From Phycisphaeraceae bacterium (lineage in GTDB: Bacteria > Planctomycetota > Phycisphaerae > Phycisphaerales > UBA1924), in assembly GCA_019636615.1 (NCBI GenBank), contig JAHBXF010000001.1, positions 868,001 to 932,000 of the forward strand: a stretch of 64,000 nucleotides of DNA, written 5' to 3'. The number at the start of each line of letters is the position of its first letter. Position 1 is the stretch's first letter. Under the pieces are notes generated by a model that was not told the origin of the DNA, did no database searches, and worked only from the letters and a program-made list of their open reading frames with translations. A program made the position numbers and the translations under genes. Shown here piece after piece: positions 44,509 to 54,392 of this stretch.

Positions 44509-45153
44509 ATGGCCACCACGGCAAAGACATTCGTTGTAGGAATCTCCGGGGCATCGGGCGCGGCCTATGCCCTGCGTCTGCTCGAACTTCTGCTGGGCAT
44601 GGGTCACGAGGTTCACCTTGTCGTGAGCGAGTATGGCCGCCGCCTGCTCTTTGACGAAGCGGGCATCAAGCACCTGACCTTGCCCGAACTCGCGCCCACC
44701 TTGATCGGGGATGGCGGCCAGCCTCGCCCGGGGCTGGGGCGGCTGGTGATCCACCCGAACCAGGACGTGGGCGCGGTGATCGCCTCGGGGAGTTTTCTGC
44801 ACGACGGCATGGCGGTGATCCCGTGTTCATCGACCTCGCTGGGGCAGATGGCGACGGGCTCGGGCAGCAACCTGCTCTGCCGCGCCGCGATGGTGACGCT
44901 GAAAGAGCGTCGGCCGCTGATCATCTGCCACCGCGAGATGCCGCTGAGCCTGATCGACATCGAGAACATGCGGCAACTCTCGCTGGCGGGCGCCGTGCTC
45001 TGCTCGCCCAACCCCGGGTTTTACCTCAACCCCACGAGCGTGCAGGAGATCATCGACTTTGTCGTGGGCAAAGTGCTCGACCTGCTGCACGTGCCCCACG
45101 ACCTCAAAACGCGCTGGGCCGACCATCACAGCGCCGGCAACACCCCGCGGTGA
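44509..45153 (+). CDS. ubiX: Flavin prenyltransferase UbiX
   Basis: A 214-residue flavoprotein that prenylates FMN to make the cofactor of UbiD decarboxylases. Signatures are VVGISGASGAAYALRLLELL (FMN-binding), PCSSTSLGQMATGSGSNLLC, and ERRPLIICHREMPLSLIDIE followed by NMRQLSLAGA. Length is typical. No ubiD lies in the window. Pairing with menaquinone (MqnP/UbiD-like) or ubiquinone synthesis cannot be decided here. Confidence 0.95.
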   Translation: MATTAKTFVVGISGASGAAYALRLLELLLGMGHEVHLVVSEYGRRLLFDEAGIKHLTLPELAPTLIGDGGQPRPGLGRLVIHPNQDVGAVIASGSFLHDGMAVIPCSSTSLGQMATGSGSNLLCRAAMVTLKERRPLIICHREMPLSLIDIENMRQLSLAGAVLCSPNPGFYLNPTSVQEIIDFVVGKVLDLLHVPHDLKTRWADHHSAGNTPR

Positions 45154-45182
45154 TGCGCACGGTGATGCGCGCGGGGCCGCGC

Positions 45183-45211
45183 ACGAAAACGGGGCGTGCA
45201 GCGCACGCCCC
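45183..45211 (-). terminator. Rho-independent terminator of the S9 peptidase gene
   Basis: GGGGCGTGC at 45191-45199 and GCACGCCCC at 45203-45211 form a nine-pair stem with a three-base loop. On the minus strand the stem is followed by GTTTTC. It lies between convergent ubiX and the S9 peptidase gene. Confidence 0.6.
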
Positions 45212-45241
45212 GCGGGTGAAACGATCACTCGTTGACGATGT

Positions 45242-47242
45242 TCAGCGGCCGATGTGTTCTTTGAGGAACCCGCTCATGCGTGTGCTGAAGAGCAGGCGGT
45301 TGCCGAGTTTGGCGAAGCCGTGCCCCTCGTCGGGGAAGTAGACCTGAAGCGGATCGATGCCCTTGTTCATGAGGCCCACGGCCAGTTGCATCGCCTCGCC
45401 CACGGGCACGCGGGGGTCGTTGAGCCCGTGCGCGATCATCATGGGCACGTTGATCTTGTCGATGTGGTTGATGGGCGACACCGAGGCGAGGAACTCGGGG
45501 TCTGTGAGCGGGCCGTATTCCACCTCGCGCAGTTTACGGCGGTAGCCGCTGGTCTGCTCAAGGAAGGTCTGCATGTTCACGATGCCCACGACCTTCACAC
45601 CCGCGCCGAAGAGGCGCTGATCCTGCGCGCCGCTCTCGACGCGCATCTGGTCTTCGACCAGGCAGGCCACGGCCATGAAGCCGCCGTATGAACCGCCGTA
45701 GGTGGCCATCTGGCCCGGTCGGGCGTAGCCGTTCTTCACAAGCCAGGCGGCGGCGTCGACGCCGTCGCGCACGCTGTTCCAGCGGTTCTTGTAGTCATCG
45801 AGCATGTGGAACGCGCGCCCATAGCCGGTGCTGCCGCGCACGTTGGGCTGCATCACGCCGAAGCCCTCGCTGAGCAGGTACTGCACGAGGCTGTTGAAGA
45901 CGGGGCGGAACTGGCTCTCGGGCCCGCCGTGGTAGTTCACCACGAAGGGGATGGGTGTGCCGGGCTTGTACCCCGCGGGGAGGTAGACAAAGGCGGGCAC
46001 GCTCAGGCCGTCGAAGCCTTGATACCGCACGAGTTTGGGCAGCGGGAAAGCGGCCAGGTCGATGCCCTGCGTGTCGGGGAAGGTCAGTTGACGCGCCGGG
46101 CCGGCGGCGGCCCCCGGCGCGGGGGCGGTCCAGGTGTAGGCGATGCCCGGGGTGCGCGCGTTGCTGAGCACCCAGGTAAGGCGGTCGCCGCGCATGTCGG
46201 CGAGGGAAACAACACCCTGCTCGATCTCGGGCAGGGGCACGCGCTCGAAGGTCGGCAGGCGGAAGAGGTGGAGCACGCCGTAGCCGTCTTCGTTGGTGAT
46301 GACCGCCAGCAGGGTGCGCTGAGTGTTCATGCGCGCCGTGCTGACTTCGACGCCTTCGAGTTCTGACAGCGGCTTGGACACCCCGCCGGTGGTGAGGTCG
46401 CGCAGGTAGAGTTTGTTCAGGCCGTCTTCGATGTCGGAGATATACAGCACGCCGCGCTCGCCGGGGGTGTAGCCCACGTGCGTCGCGTAGACGGTTTCGC
46501 CCGAAGCGGGGCGGACGGTGAGTTCGGTGGTTTCGCCCGTGGCGGTGTCGAGTTCGTAGATGGATGTGTCAGAGATCGATCGGTACTGCTCCACCAGCAC
46601 GCGGGCGCCGTCGGCCGTGACGTCGGAAGCGCTCCACGACCCCGGCCGGCCCAGCAGCCGCGTGCGCTTGCCCTTGCCGTCCGCCGTGAAATCGAGCCGG
46701 TAGAGATAAAAGTCGTTGGCGCTCTCGTCGTTGGCGCTGAAGACAAAGCCCGAGAAATCACGCAGCCACGTGTTCACCGAGTGCTGCACGCGCGGGTTGC
46801 GGAGCACCTCGGTGATCTCACCCGTGGCCGTGTTCAGCAGCGACACCTGGTTGTTCTCGTTGCCGCCCGCGGCGTACACCAGCAGGATCTTCGACCCGTC
46901 GTCGGACATCGAGAAGCCCGAAAGACCGTCGGCATAGTTCGTCAGCCGCTCGCCGGCAAAGTCCGGCTTCACCGTGTCGCCGCGCACGCGGTACAACTGG
47001 TTCACCCCGTCGGGGAAGTCACGCAGGTACATCGTGCCGTCGGGCGCCACCGACGGCGCGCCGGGCGTGCGGATTTTCACGAACCGCTCGATGCCCGGGC
47101 CGACATCGGCCACGCGCCGCTCAGCCCCGCGCTCGCCGTGTGCGCCGCGCGTTGTCTGCGCCAAGGCCGCGGGGGCCGCCAGAGAGAAACCCGCGGCGGC
47201 CGCCGCGAGCATCACCACGCCGATCGATCGTCTGTTGTTCAT
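45242..47242 (-). CDS. Secreted S9-family (prolyl-oligopeptidase-type) peptidase
   Basis: A 666-residue exported serine peptidase. Signal peptide to about residue 29 (AALAQ). The N-terminal beta-propeller (~45-400) has repeats such as SGFSMSDDGSKILLVYAAGG. The C-terminal alpha/beta-hydrolase has nucleophile Ser ~517 in YGGSYGGFMA, Asp ~608 in HGLNDPRVPVGEA and His ~640 in DEGHGFAK. It probably acts on oligopeptides in the periplasm or outside the cell. TACCCT sits exactly six bases before the ATG, with no Shine-Dalgarno sequence, which suggests a leaderless transcript. Confidence 0.92.
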   Translation of the reverse strand: MNNRRSIGVVMLAAAAAGFSLAAPAALAQTTRGAHGERGAERRVADVGPGIERFVKIRTPGAPSVAPDGTMYLRDFPDGVNQLYRVRGDTVKPDFAGERLTNYADGLSGFSMSDDGSKILLVYAAGGNENNQVSLLNTATGEITEVLRNPRVQHSVNTWLRDFSGFVFSANDESANDFYLYRLDFTADGKGKRTRLLGRPGSWSASDVTADGARVLVEQYRSISDTSIYELDTATGETTELTVRPASGETVYATHVGYTPGERGVLYISDIEDGLNKLYLRDLTTGGVSKPLSELEGVEVSTARMNTQRTLLAVITNEDGYGVLHLFRLPTFERVPLPEIEQGVVSLADMRGDRLTWVLSNARTPGIAYTWTAPAPGAAAGPARQLTFPDTQGIDLAAFPLPKLVRYQGFDGLSVPAFVYLPAGYKPGTPIPFVVNYHGGPESQFRPVFNSLVQYLLSEGFGVMQPNVRGSTGYGRAFHMLDDYKNRWNSVRDGVDAAAWLVKNGYARPGQMATYGGSYGGFMAVACLVEDQMRVESGAQDQRLFGAGVKVVGIVNMQTFLEQTSGYRRKLREVEYGPLTDPEFLASVSPINHIDKINVPMMIAHGLNDPRVPVGEAMQLAVGLMNKGIDPLQVYFPDEGHGFAKLGNRLLFSTRMSGFLKEHIGR

Positions 47243-47248
47243 GCCGCT

Positions 47249-47254
47249 AGGGTA
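47249..47254 (-). promoter_or_regulatory. TANNNT -10 box of the S9 peptidase gene
   Basis: TACCCT on the minus strand ends six bases before the ATG at 47242, so +1 falls on the start codon. Confidence 0.45.
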
Positions 47255-47299
47255 CGCGAGAGAGCCGGTTTGGGCCCCCGCCCGCGCGCCCGGGCACGT

Positions 47300-48169
47300 T
47301 CAAGCCCCGCCGCCGGCCCGCGAACGCCACTTTTCGAGCGTGTCGGCCCGCGTGAGGTCATATTTCAGCGGCGTGACGGTGATGTGCCCCGCCATCAGAT
47401 GCGCCACGTCGCTGCCGTCGTCGGTGGCGTGAAAATCAAGCCCGTAGCCCGCGGCCCAGTAATAGACACCGCCCCCGGGGCTGTGGCGGCGTTCATACTT
47501 ATCCACCAGCCCGTGCGTGTTCATCGGGCAGATATGCACCGGCGGCAGCGGCGACTGCGGCGAGAGCGTGACGTCTTCGATCACCGGAATATTGATGCTC
47601 AGGCACTCGTGCGGGCTGGGCAGGCCCGACGCGAGCAGCCGCTCGATGGTGCGGCGGGCCCACGCCGCCCCAACGTCAAAGCGGGGCTTGCCCTTGCCCA
47701 GCATCATGCTCACCGCGATCGAAGGCACGCCGAGGAAGGCCGCCTCGAGCGCCGCGGCCACCGTGCCCGAATAGATCACGTTGATGCCGCAGTTGGCCCC
47801 CGCGTTCATGCCCGAGATCACAAGGTCCGGCCTCGAACCCGCGCCGAAACGGTCGGGCCAGATCGCCGCGATGGCCAGTTTCACACAGTCGGCCGGGCGG
47901 CCGTCTACCCCCACGCCCAGCATGGCCGGCGTCACCTGCTCTTCGCGCACCATCAGCGGGGTGTGAAAGGTGACACCGTGGCTCGTGGCGCTCTGCACCG
48001 TCAGGGGCGCCACCGGGTAGGTCACGCACCGCGGGCTGCGCGCCGTGGCCCCGGGGGAGTGGTCCGCGATGGGCCCCCCCAGCACGCCCGCGGCGTCGGT
48101 CAGTGCCTCGTACATCGCCACGATCCCCGGGGCGCGGATTCCATCGTCGTTGGTCAGCAGAACTCGCAT
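47300..48169 (-). CDS. surE: 5'/3'-nucleotidase SurE
   Basis: A 289-residue metal-dependent nucleotidase. The start MRVLLTNDDGIRAPGI is the family hallmark with the paired aspartates of the metal site. DLVISGMNAGANCGINVIYS (Asn/Gly cluster) and GTVAAALEAAFLGVPSIAVS follow in the usual order. The C-terminal end is longer than in E. coli SurE. TACCCT lies eight bases before the ATG. It is divergent from the epimerase gene across 56 bases. Confidence 0.95.
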   Translation of the reverse strand: MRVLLTNDDGIRAPGIVAMYEALTDAAGVLGGPIADHSPGATARSPRCVTYPVAPLTVQSATSHGVTFHTPLMVREEQVTPAMLGVGVDGRPADCVKLAIAAIWPDRFGAGSRPDLVISGMNAGANCGINVIYSGTVAAALEAAFLGVPSIAVSMMLGKGKPRFDVGAAWARRTIERLLASGLPSPHECLSINIPVIEDVTLSPQSPLPPVHICPMNTHGLVDKYERRHSPGGGVYYWAAGYGLDFHATDDGSDVAHLMAGHITVTPLKYDLTRADTLEKWRSRAGGGA

Positions 48170-48225
48170 GCGACGCGAGGGTAGGTGCCGCGGGCCCCGC
48201 CCCGGCGGGCGCGCTTCAATCCGCC

Positions 48226-49113
48226 GTGAATAGCCCCTCTTCCATCTCCCCTGTCCCCGCCCGGGCCCTCGTCACCGGGGCACGGGGGTATATCGGCTCG
48301 CGCCTGTGCGCCCTGCTGGCCTCGCGCGGCGTGCGCGTGCACGCCCTGGCACGCACGCCCCTGCCCATTCCTCACTGCGAGTCGGTCTACTCCATCGACG
48401 AGAACCTCTTCGATGCGGCCACCGCCGCCGTGGCCGCCTGCGAACCAACGGCCATCTATCACCTGGCCGCCGCGGGGATGCGCCCCGGCGAAACCGACGA
48501 CGAGATCATCCAGGCCAATATCACCCTCGGGGCCGCGCTGCTCAGCGCCGCGGGGAAGATGCCGGACCGGCCCGTGTTCGTGGGCGCGGCCTCGTATTGG
48601 CAATATTCCCCGCACGATGACCCGCCCAACCTCTACGCCGCGAGCAAAGCCGCCTTTGTCGAACTCATGCGCTCGTACGCGCGCACGGTGGCGTGCGCCT
48701 CGCTGGTGCTCTTTGATGTCTACGGCCCCAAAGACCCGCGCCCCAAACTCATCCCCGCGCTGCTCAACGCCGCGCGCACCGGCACGCCCCTTCTGGCCAC
48801 GCCCGGCGAGCAGGTGCTCGACTGGTCTTTTATAGACGACGCGGCCGAGGCCTTTCTCGCGGCCAGCGCCGCGCTGGCGGGTGCGCAGCGTGGCCTGAGC
48901 GTGTGGGCCGCGTCGAGCGAGTTCCGTCACACGCCGCGCCACACCGCGGCCGTTCTCGAAGGCATACTCGCCACGCCCGTGCCGGTGCGGTGGGGAGCGC
49001 GCGCCTATCCGCCGGGGCAGATCATGACGCCCATCGACACACTCCCCCGCGTGCCGGGGTGGAGCGCGCGGGTTGACCTGCGCGAAGGGCTGCGCCGCGT
49101 GGGCGCGGCATGA
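48226..49113 (+). CDS. NAD-dependent epimerase/dehydratase (extended SDR)
   Basis: A 295-residue enzyme from a GTG start. LVTGARGYIGSRLCALLASR is the dinucleotide-binding loop; YAASKAAFVELM holds the catalytic Tyr-x-x-x-Lys. VLFDVYGPKDPRPKLIPALL and DWSFIDDAAEAFL are typical of nucleotide-sugar epimerases/dehydratases. The substrate cannot be read. It ends 12 bases from the convergent kinase gene. Confidence 0.88.
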   Translation: MNSPSSISPVPARALVTGARGYIGSRLCALLASRGVRVHALARTPLPIPHCESVYSIDENLFDAATAAVAACEPTAIYHLAAAGMRPGETDDEIIQANITLGAALLSAAGKMPDRPVFVGAASYWQYSPHDDPPNLYAASKAAFVELMRSYARTVACASLVLFDVYGPKDPRPKLIPALLNAARTGTPLLATPGEQVLDWSFIDDAAEAFLAASAALAGAQRGLSVWAASSEFRHTPRHTAAVLEGILATPVPVRWGARAYPPGQIMTPIDTLPRVPGWSARVDLREGLRRVGAA

Positions 49114-49125
49114 AACACACGGGGT

Positions 49126-51708
49126 TCAGCCGCCCGAGGCCGCTTCATAGGTGCGCAGGCGTTCCTGCATTTCGTCGCGGTATTTCTCGCCGTGCGCGGG
49201 GATGAGCGAGATCGCCTCACGCTGCGTGCGCGCCGCGTCGGCGGGGCTGCCCGTGGCGCTCTGCGCCAGCGCGAGCGTGTCGAGATATTGCCAGAGGTCG
49301 CGCCCGTCGGCGGCGCGTTCGGCCTCGCAGGCCCGCGCGGCGGCGGCCAGCGCGCTAGCGGGGTCGCGCAGCGAGGCCGGAAGAACATTGAGCAGGAACC
49401 AGGCCGCGCCGTTGAGGTCGCTGGGGGTGATCGTGGGGCGCACGTGCGCCGACCGCACCATGTCGAGCAGCGCGGGCACGAGCGAGTCTTCGCCCTCTTG
49501 CCACCCGGTCGCCTCGTGCGCTTCGAGCAGCCACACGGTGATCATCCAGAGCGTCGGATGATCGGGCGACATGGTGCGCCGCGCCGTCTTCCAGGCGTGC
49601 GTGAAAAGGGAGAGCGCCTGGGCGTTGTCGCCCTGCCCGCGCACCGCGAGGGCGAGGTTGGCGGTGGTGCCCACCACGTCGGGGTGATCGGGGCCCAGCA
49701 CACGCTCGCGGTCGGCCAGGAGCGGGCGGAAGATGGCCGCGGCCTCGTCGTGCCTCTGCTCGCCGAGATAGACCGCGCCCAGCACGTGGCGCGCGGTGAG
49801 TGCGCCCGGGTGATCGGGGCCGTGCGCGTCTCGCCACGCCTCGATATTCTCGCGCAGCATGGCGATGCCCCGCTCGGGATCGCCCGCGTCGGCGATCTTC
49901 GCCGCGAGGTTTAACTGCGAGCCCAGTGTGTTGGGGTGGGTGGGCCCGAGCACGCGCCGCTGCCCTTCGAGCGCGCGCTGCTGCATGGCCAGCGCCTCCT
50001 GATGGCGGCCCAATCGGCCCAGGATCTGCGCCATGTTGTTCATCACGCCCAGCGCGATGCGGTCGTCCTGCCCCTGTGTTTCGTCGAAGAGGCGAGAGGC
50101 GCGCATGGCCAACTGCGCGGCCTCGTCGAACCGCCCCTGCTCGAACCGCAGCCCCGCCAGGTTCGCCAGCGCACGGATCGTGCCCGGGTCTTTCTCGCCC
50201 AGGTGTTCCCGCCGCACCTCATAGCACTCGACCAGGTGCGCTTCGGCCTCGTTGGGCCGGCCCAGCGATCGGTACGCGTTGCCGATGGTCATCCGCAGGC
50301 GAGCGCGGATCAGGGGCATCGCCGCGAATCGCGCCGGCACCTCCGCCGCGGCCTTGTCCAGCAGGTCGACCACCGTCACCTCGCGCCCGCCCGTCTCCGG
50401 CGTGGCGGTCTCGAGCAGGTCGGCCAAGTAGGCCGTCACCGACTCGGCCTGCGCCCCGGCCTGCTCGGCCAGGGCCCGGCTCTGCACCGCGCTGTCCCGC
50501 TCGCGCAGCGCCCAGCGCAGACCTAGCCCCGTGCCCACCAGCCCGGCGACCAGCGCCGCGGCCACCACGCCCGCGGCCGTCACGGCCACCCGGTGCCGAC
50601 GCACAAACTTCGACGCGCGATACCCCAGGCTGGGCGGGCCGGCCAGCACGGGCTCGTCGTGCAGATACCGCTCCAGTTCGGCGCCCAGTTCGCTCACCGT
50701 GTGATAGCGACGCTGCCGCTCGCGCTCCAGGCACTTCATCACGATCCAGTCCAGGTCTCGCCCCACGCGCCCCAAGCCCCCGGTGCGGGTGCCGGCACCT
50801 TCGCCCGAGCGGGTGCGCTCGGCCAGCCTCACGCTGGGACGCACGATGCGTGACTTTTCGATGCTCGCCGCGATGTCGCCCACGCCCCCGCGCCGCAGCG
50901 TGTCAGAGTCTACCGGCGTCTGCCCTGTCAGCAGTTCGTAGAGAATCGCCCCGAGCGAATAGACGTCCGCACGCGTGTCCACGTCGAAGGCTTCACCGCG
51001 CGCCTGCTCGGGGGACATGTACTCGGGCGTGCCGATGACCTGCCCCTCGATGGTCCGCGCCGGCGTCTGGGTGAGCGGCCCGCGCAACGCCTTGGCCACG
51101 CCGAAGTCGATGATCTTGGGCTGCGGCCGGCCGTCAACCTCTTCAACCAGGATGTTGCTGGGCTTGAGGTCGCGGTGGATCACACCCTTCTGGTGCGCGT
51201 GCTGCACCGCCTCGCACACCCGCACCATCAGCCGAACACGCTCGATCACACTCAGCCCGTAGGAAGCGCAGAAGTCCGTGATCGGCTCGCCCCTCACATA
51301 CTCCATCGCGAAGTAGGGCCGCCCCAGCGACGTCAGGCCCGCCTCGAAAACCCGCGCCACGCCCGGGTGATCCATCAGCGCCAGCGCCTGCCGCTCGGCC
51401 TCGAACCGCGCCAGCACGTGCCCTGAGTCCATGCCCGGCTTCACAACCTTCACCGCCACCTGCCGCCGCACCGGCTCGCGCTGCAGCGCGAGATAGACCG
51501 TGCCGAAACCGCCCTGGCCCAGCACCCCCAGAATCTCAAAACGCCCGATGTGCTCGTCGCCGTGCAGACCCACGCCCATCCCGTGCGGCCGCATCTCGGC
51601 CGGCAGGCCGATCGTGGTGCCGGATTGATCGCGCGTGGGCGCCACCCCCTCTTCACCCGCCGCCGATGTGCCCTCTTCTCCCTCGCCCTTTGCACGGTCG
51701 CTCGCCAT
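49126..51708 (-). CDS. Membrane Ser/Thr protein kinase with extracytoplasmic TPR region
   Basis: An 860-residue PknB-type kinase. The catalytic domain (~50-330) has GVLGQGGFGTVYLA (glycine loop), VAVKVV (Lys ~83), HRDLKPSNILV (~177) and IDFGVAK (~203), all intact. One transmembrane helix (AAGVVAAALVAGLVGTGLGL, ~375-395) leads to a long TPR array like kinesin light chain (e.g. LEGQRRVLGPTHPNTLGSQL, RERVLGPDHPDVVGTTANLA). This is the usual planctomycete architecture for sensing or scaffolding. ATG 51708 is chosen because the upstream extension lacks homology and TACAGT lies eight bases before it. It is divergent from the transglutaminase gene. Confidence 0.92.
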   Translation of the reverse strand: MASDRAKGEGEEGTSAAGEEGVAPTRDQSGTTIGLPAEMRPHGMGVGLHGDEHIGRFEILGVLGQGGFGTVYLALQREPVRRQVAVKVVKPGMDSGHVLARFEAERQALALMDHPGVARVFEAGLTSLGRPYFAMEYVRGEPITDFCASYGLSVIERVRLMVRVCEAVQHAHQKGVIHRDLKPSNILVEEVDGRPQPKIIDFGVAKALRGPLTQTPARTIEGQVIGTPEYMSPEQARGEAFDVDTRADVYSLGAILYELLTGQTPVDSDTLRRGGVGDIAASIEKSRIVRPSVRLAERTRSGEGAGTRTGGLGRVGRDLDWIVMKCLERERQRRYHTVSELGAELERYLHDEPVLAGPPSLGYRASKFVRRHRVAVTAAGVVAAALVAGLVGTGLGLRWALRERDSAVQSRALAEQAGAQAESVTAYLADLLETATPETGGREVTVVDLLDKAAAEVPARFAAMPLIRARLRMTIGNAYRSLGRPNEAEAHLVECYEVRREHLGEKDPGTIRALANLAGLRFEQGRFDEAAQLAMRASRLFDETQGQDDRIALGVMNNMAQILGRLGRHQEALAMQQRALEGQRRVLGPTHPNTLGSQLNLAAKIADAGDPERGIAMLRENIEAWRDAHGPDHPGALTARHVLGAVYLGEQRHDEAAAIFRPLLADRERVLGPDHPDVVGTTANLALAVRGQGDNAQALSLFTHAWKTARRTMSPDHPTLWMITVWLLEAHEATGWQEGEDSLVPALLDMVRSAHVRPTITPSDLNGAAWFLLNVLPASLRDPASALAAAARACEAERAADGRDLWQYLDTLALAQSATGSPADAARTQREAISLIPAHGEKYRDEMQERLRTYEAASGG

Positions 51709-51716
51709 GTGAAACC

Positions 51717-51803
51717 ACTGTATGAAGGCCCGCCCCCGACGCGCCGACCCCCCCACCCCCCTCACCCGCGCCGCACGCCACGCCCCGATTCCGCCCGTAT
51801 CCT
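51717..51803. promoter_or_regulatory. Divergent promoter pair for kinase-TPR and transglutaminase genes
   Basis: TACAGT on the minus strand (51717-51722) is eight bases from the kinase ATG; TATCCT on the plus strand (51798-51803) is exactly six bases from the transglutaminase ATG. Between them is a C-rich stretch (51747-51765). Both spacings imply leaderless or near-leaderless transcripts. Confidence 0.45.
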
Positions 51804-51809
51804 CTGTTT

Positions 51810-53447
51810 ATGACCACCATGGGCGCACCTTCCCCCGCACGGCCATCCACGGGCGCACGGCGCACGTTCCTGCTCGCCCTCCTTGCCCTCGCGCTGGTCG
51901 TCTGCACCCCGCCCGCGCACGCACACCAACCCCCAACACCCCCAACGCCCGCGCAGCCACAAGCCCACCACGCCGCGGCCACCGGCCACGAACGCTGGTA
52001 CACCATCGAGATGTTCGGCGCCCGCGCGGGGTGGATGTCTTCCATCGAACGCGCCGACGACACCGGCACCATCACCAGCGAGAGCCAGGCCCAGATCAAC
52101 GTCCGGCGCGGGCCCATCAACCTCTCCATCGTCATGTCCGGCCGGTTTGTCGAAACCGCCGACGGCAAACCCCTCTCGATGCGCACCGTGCAGCGCATGG
52201 GCGCGACGGATGTCACCCAGGAATACACCTTCACGCCCGAGGGCCCTGTCGAAGTTGAGAGCGTGCAGGCGGGCGTGCGCTCACGCGCCACCCTGCCCCG
52301 CCCCGAGGGGGCGTGGCTCACCCCCGCCGCGGCCTCGCGCTATGCGCAGCAGCGGTTCCGCAGCGGCGCCAAGGAAATCTCGGTGCGCACGATCGACCCC
52401 ATGACCGGCCTGACCGTCGTGAGTTCGACGCGCCGCGTGCAGGGCGAAGCGCGCATCTCTGTGGACGGGCGCGAGATCGACGCCATCCGCACCAGCGTCG
52501 AAACCTCGGTCGCGCCGGGCGTGACAAGCACCGAGTATGTCGACGCCGCGGGGGCGCTCCTGCGCAGCGAAACCACCATGGGCGGCATGGCGGTGGTCTC
52601 TCACGCCACCACCCGCGAGAAAGCCCTCGAACCCTTCGCGGGCGAGATCCCCGAGATCTTCGTGAGCACCTTCATCTCGCCCGACAAACCCATCGACAAC
52701 CCGCGCGCCGCCCGGCGCGCTCTCTTCGCCATTTCCGTGGATGAAGGCACCCTCGCCACCCCGCCCCAGACGGGCTCGCAGCGGGTGGCCGTGCGCTCTG
52801 CGCAGGAAGCGCTCGTCACCATCGATCTCGACACCCTCAGCCCCGCGCCCCCCGAAGACGCCGCCAACCCCGCCTTCCTCGCCTCCACCGCGATGTGCAA
52901 CACGCAGGACGACGAGATCATCCGCCTCGCGCGCCGCGCCCTCGCCCGCCTGCCGCAGGACGCGGGCCCCGGCGAACGCGCCGAGGCCTGCCGCGCGTTC
53001 GTGCACCGATTCATCCGCCAGAAAAGTCTGGGCGTGGGCATGGCCACGGCCACCGAGGTGGCGCGCTCGCGCGAGGGCGACTGCACCGAGCACAGCGTGC
53101 TCCTGGCCGCGCTCCTGCGGGCCAACAACATCCCCGCGCGTGTCGCCAGCGGCCTGGTCTATGTTGACGAGATGATCGGCCAGCGGGCGATCTTCGGCTA
53201 CCACATGTGGACGCAGGCCCTCATCGAGATCGACGGTGCGCCACGCTGGGTAGACCTCGACGCGGCCATCCCCGGCTCGCCCTCCAGCGACGCCACGCAC
53301 ATCGCCCTTGGCCTTTCAGACCTCGCCGACGGCGATGTCACGCAGTCCATGATCTCGGTCGCCCTCAACCTGGGCCGGCTGCGCGTGCGCGTCATCGAAG
53401 TCGCCCACGCGCCGGCAACCGCCCCGGCGCCCACCGATCAACCCTGA
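51810..53447 (+). CDS. Secreted transglutaminase-like protein
   Basis: A 545-residue protein with signal peptide to about residue 39 (PPAHAH), then a Pro/His/Gln-rich linker. The long middle domain (~55-360) is beta-rich (YTIEMFGARAGWMSSIERAD) as in proteins with N-terminal DUF3857-like regions. The C-terminal transglutaminase core has Cys ~424 in EGDCTEHSVLLAALLRANN, His ~463 in YHMWTQALIE and Asp ~481 in WVDLDAA, a complete papain-like triad. Possible roles are peptidase or amide cross-linking in the periplasm. It is followed by nnrD after 30 bases, probably one transcript. Confidence 0.88.
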   Translation: MTTMGAPSPARPSTGARRTFLLALLALALVVCTPPAHAHQPPTPPTPAQPQAHHAAATGHERWYTIEMFGARAGWMSSIERADDTGTITSESQAQINVRRGPINLSIVMSGRFVETADGKPLSMRTVQRMGATDVTQEYTFTPEGPVEVESVQAGVRSRATLPRPEGAWLTPAAASRYAQQRFRSGAKEISVRTIDPMTGLTVVSSTRRVQGEARISVDGREIDAIRTSVETSVAPGVTSTEYVDAAGALLRSETTMGGMAVVSHATTREKALEPFAGEIPEIFVSTFISPDKPIDNPRAARRALFAISVDEGTLATPPQTGSQRVAVRSAQEALVTIDLDTLSPAPPEDAANPAFLASTAMCNTQDDEIIRLARRALARLPQDAGPGERAEACRAFVHRFIRQKSLGVGMATATEVARSREGDCTEHSVLLAALLRANNIPARVASGLVYVDEMIGQRAIFGYHMWTQALIEIDGAPRWVDLDAAIPGSPSSDATHIALGLSDLADGDVTQSMISVALNLGRLRVRVIEVAHAPATAPAPTDQP

Positions 53448-53477
53448 GAACACCCCGCCCATCACCCTCTCCTCACC

Positions 53478-54392
53478 ATGACAGACCCCCACGCCATCAC
53501 CCCTCTGCCCCCGTTGCCCCCGCGCGATCCGCGCGGCCACAAGGGCACCTTCGGCATCGTGGCCGTCGTCGGCGGGCAGGCGGGCCCAACCTCACGCATG
53601 ATCGGCGCGCCCGTCCTCGCCGCGCGCGGTGCGCTGCGCGCCGGCGCGGGGCTCGTGCGGCTGGCCCTGCCCGAGCCCATCCTCAGCGCGGCCATGGCCA
53701 GCCTGCCCTCGGCCACCGGCGTACCCCTGCCCGTAGGCCCCGCCGGCGAACTGCGCCACGAGGCCGTGCCCGTCTTTGACCGCGTCGTCAGCGAATGCAC
53801 CGTGCTGGCCGTTGGCCCCGGACTGGGCCTAGATCCCCAGGCCCGCGCCCTCGCCCTGCGCGCCGTCCAGCAGGAAGATGTCCCCGTCGTCGTCGATGCC
53901 GACGCCCTCACCGCGCTGGCCGGGGTGCCCGATCTCTTCCGCGATTTTCGCGCCCGCGCCGTGCTCACGCCTCACCCGGGCGAGTTCCGACGCCTCGCCA
54001 CAACGCTGCGCATCGCCGCCGACCCCGCCGACCCGCACCAGCGCCCACGCGCTGCGCAAGAACTCGCCCAGCGCCTGGGCTGCATCGTCGTGCTCAAGGG
54101 CGCGGGCACCGTCGTCAGCGACGGTCAGCGCCTCTGGGTCTGCGGTGTCGAACACGGCGCACTGGCCACCGGCGGCACCGGCGATGTGCTCACCGGCGTG
54201 GTTGCCTCGATCATCGCCCAGCACGCGCCCCTGCCCGGCTCGCCCCTCGATCTCTTCAGCGCGTCGTGCCTGGCCGTCGAAGCCCACGCCCGCGCGGCAC
54301 TGCGCTGGGCAAACGGCGACCCCGCCCGCGCCGGCATGCTCGCCCACGAACTCGCCGACAACCTGCCCGACGCCCTCGCCTCGCTGCGATAG
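53478..54392 (+). CDS. nnrD: ADP/ATP-dependent NAD(P)H-hydrate dehydratase
   Basis: A 304-residue ribokinase-like repair enzyme that dehydrates damaged NAD(P)HX. Markers are GHKGTFGIVAVVGGQAGPTS, RGALRAGAGLVRLALPEP, VVVDADALTAL, VLTPHPGEFRRL and TGGTGDVLTGVVASI with the catalytic aspartate (~235). It contains only the dehydratase domain; the NnrE epimerase fused in E. coli is absent and not nearby. Confidence 0.93.
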   Translation: MTDPHAITPLPPLPPRDPRGHKGTFGIVAVVGGQAGPTSRMIGAPVLAARGALRAGAGLVRLALPEPILSAAMASLPSATGVPLPVGPAGELRHEAVPVFDRVVSECTVLAVGPGLGLDPQARALALRAVQQEDVPVVVDADALTALAGVPDLFRDFRARAVLTPHPGEFRRLATTLRIAADPADPHQRPRAAQELAQRLGCIVVLKGAGTVVSDGQRLWVCGVEHGALATGGTGDVLTGVVASIIAQHAPLPGSPLDLFSASCLAVEAHARAALRWANGDPARAGMLAHELADNLPDALASLR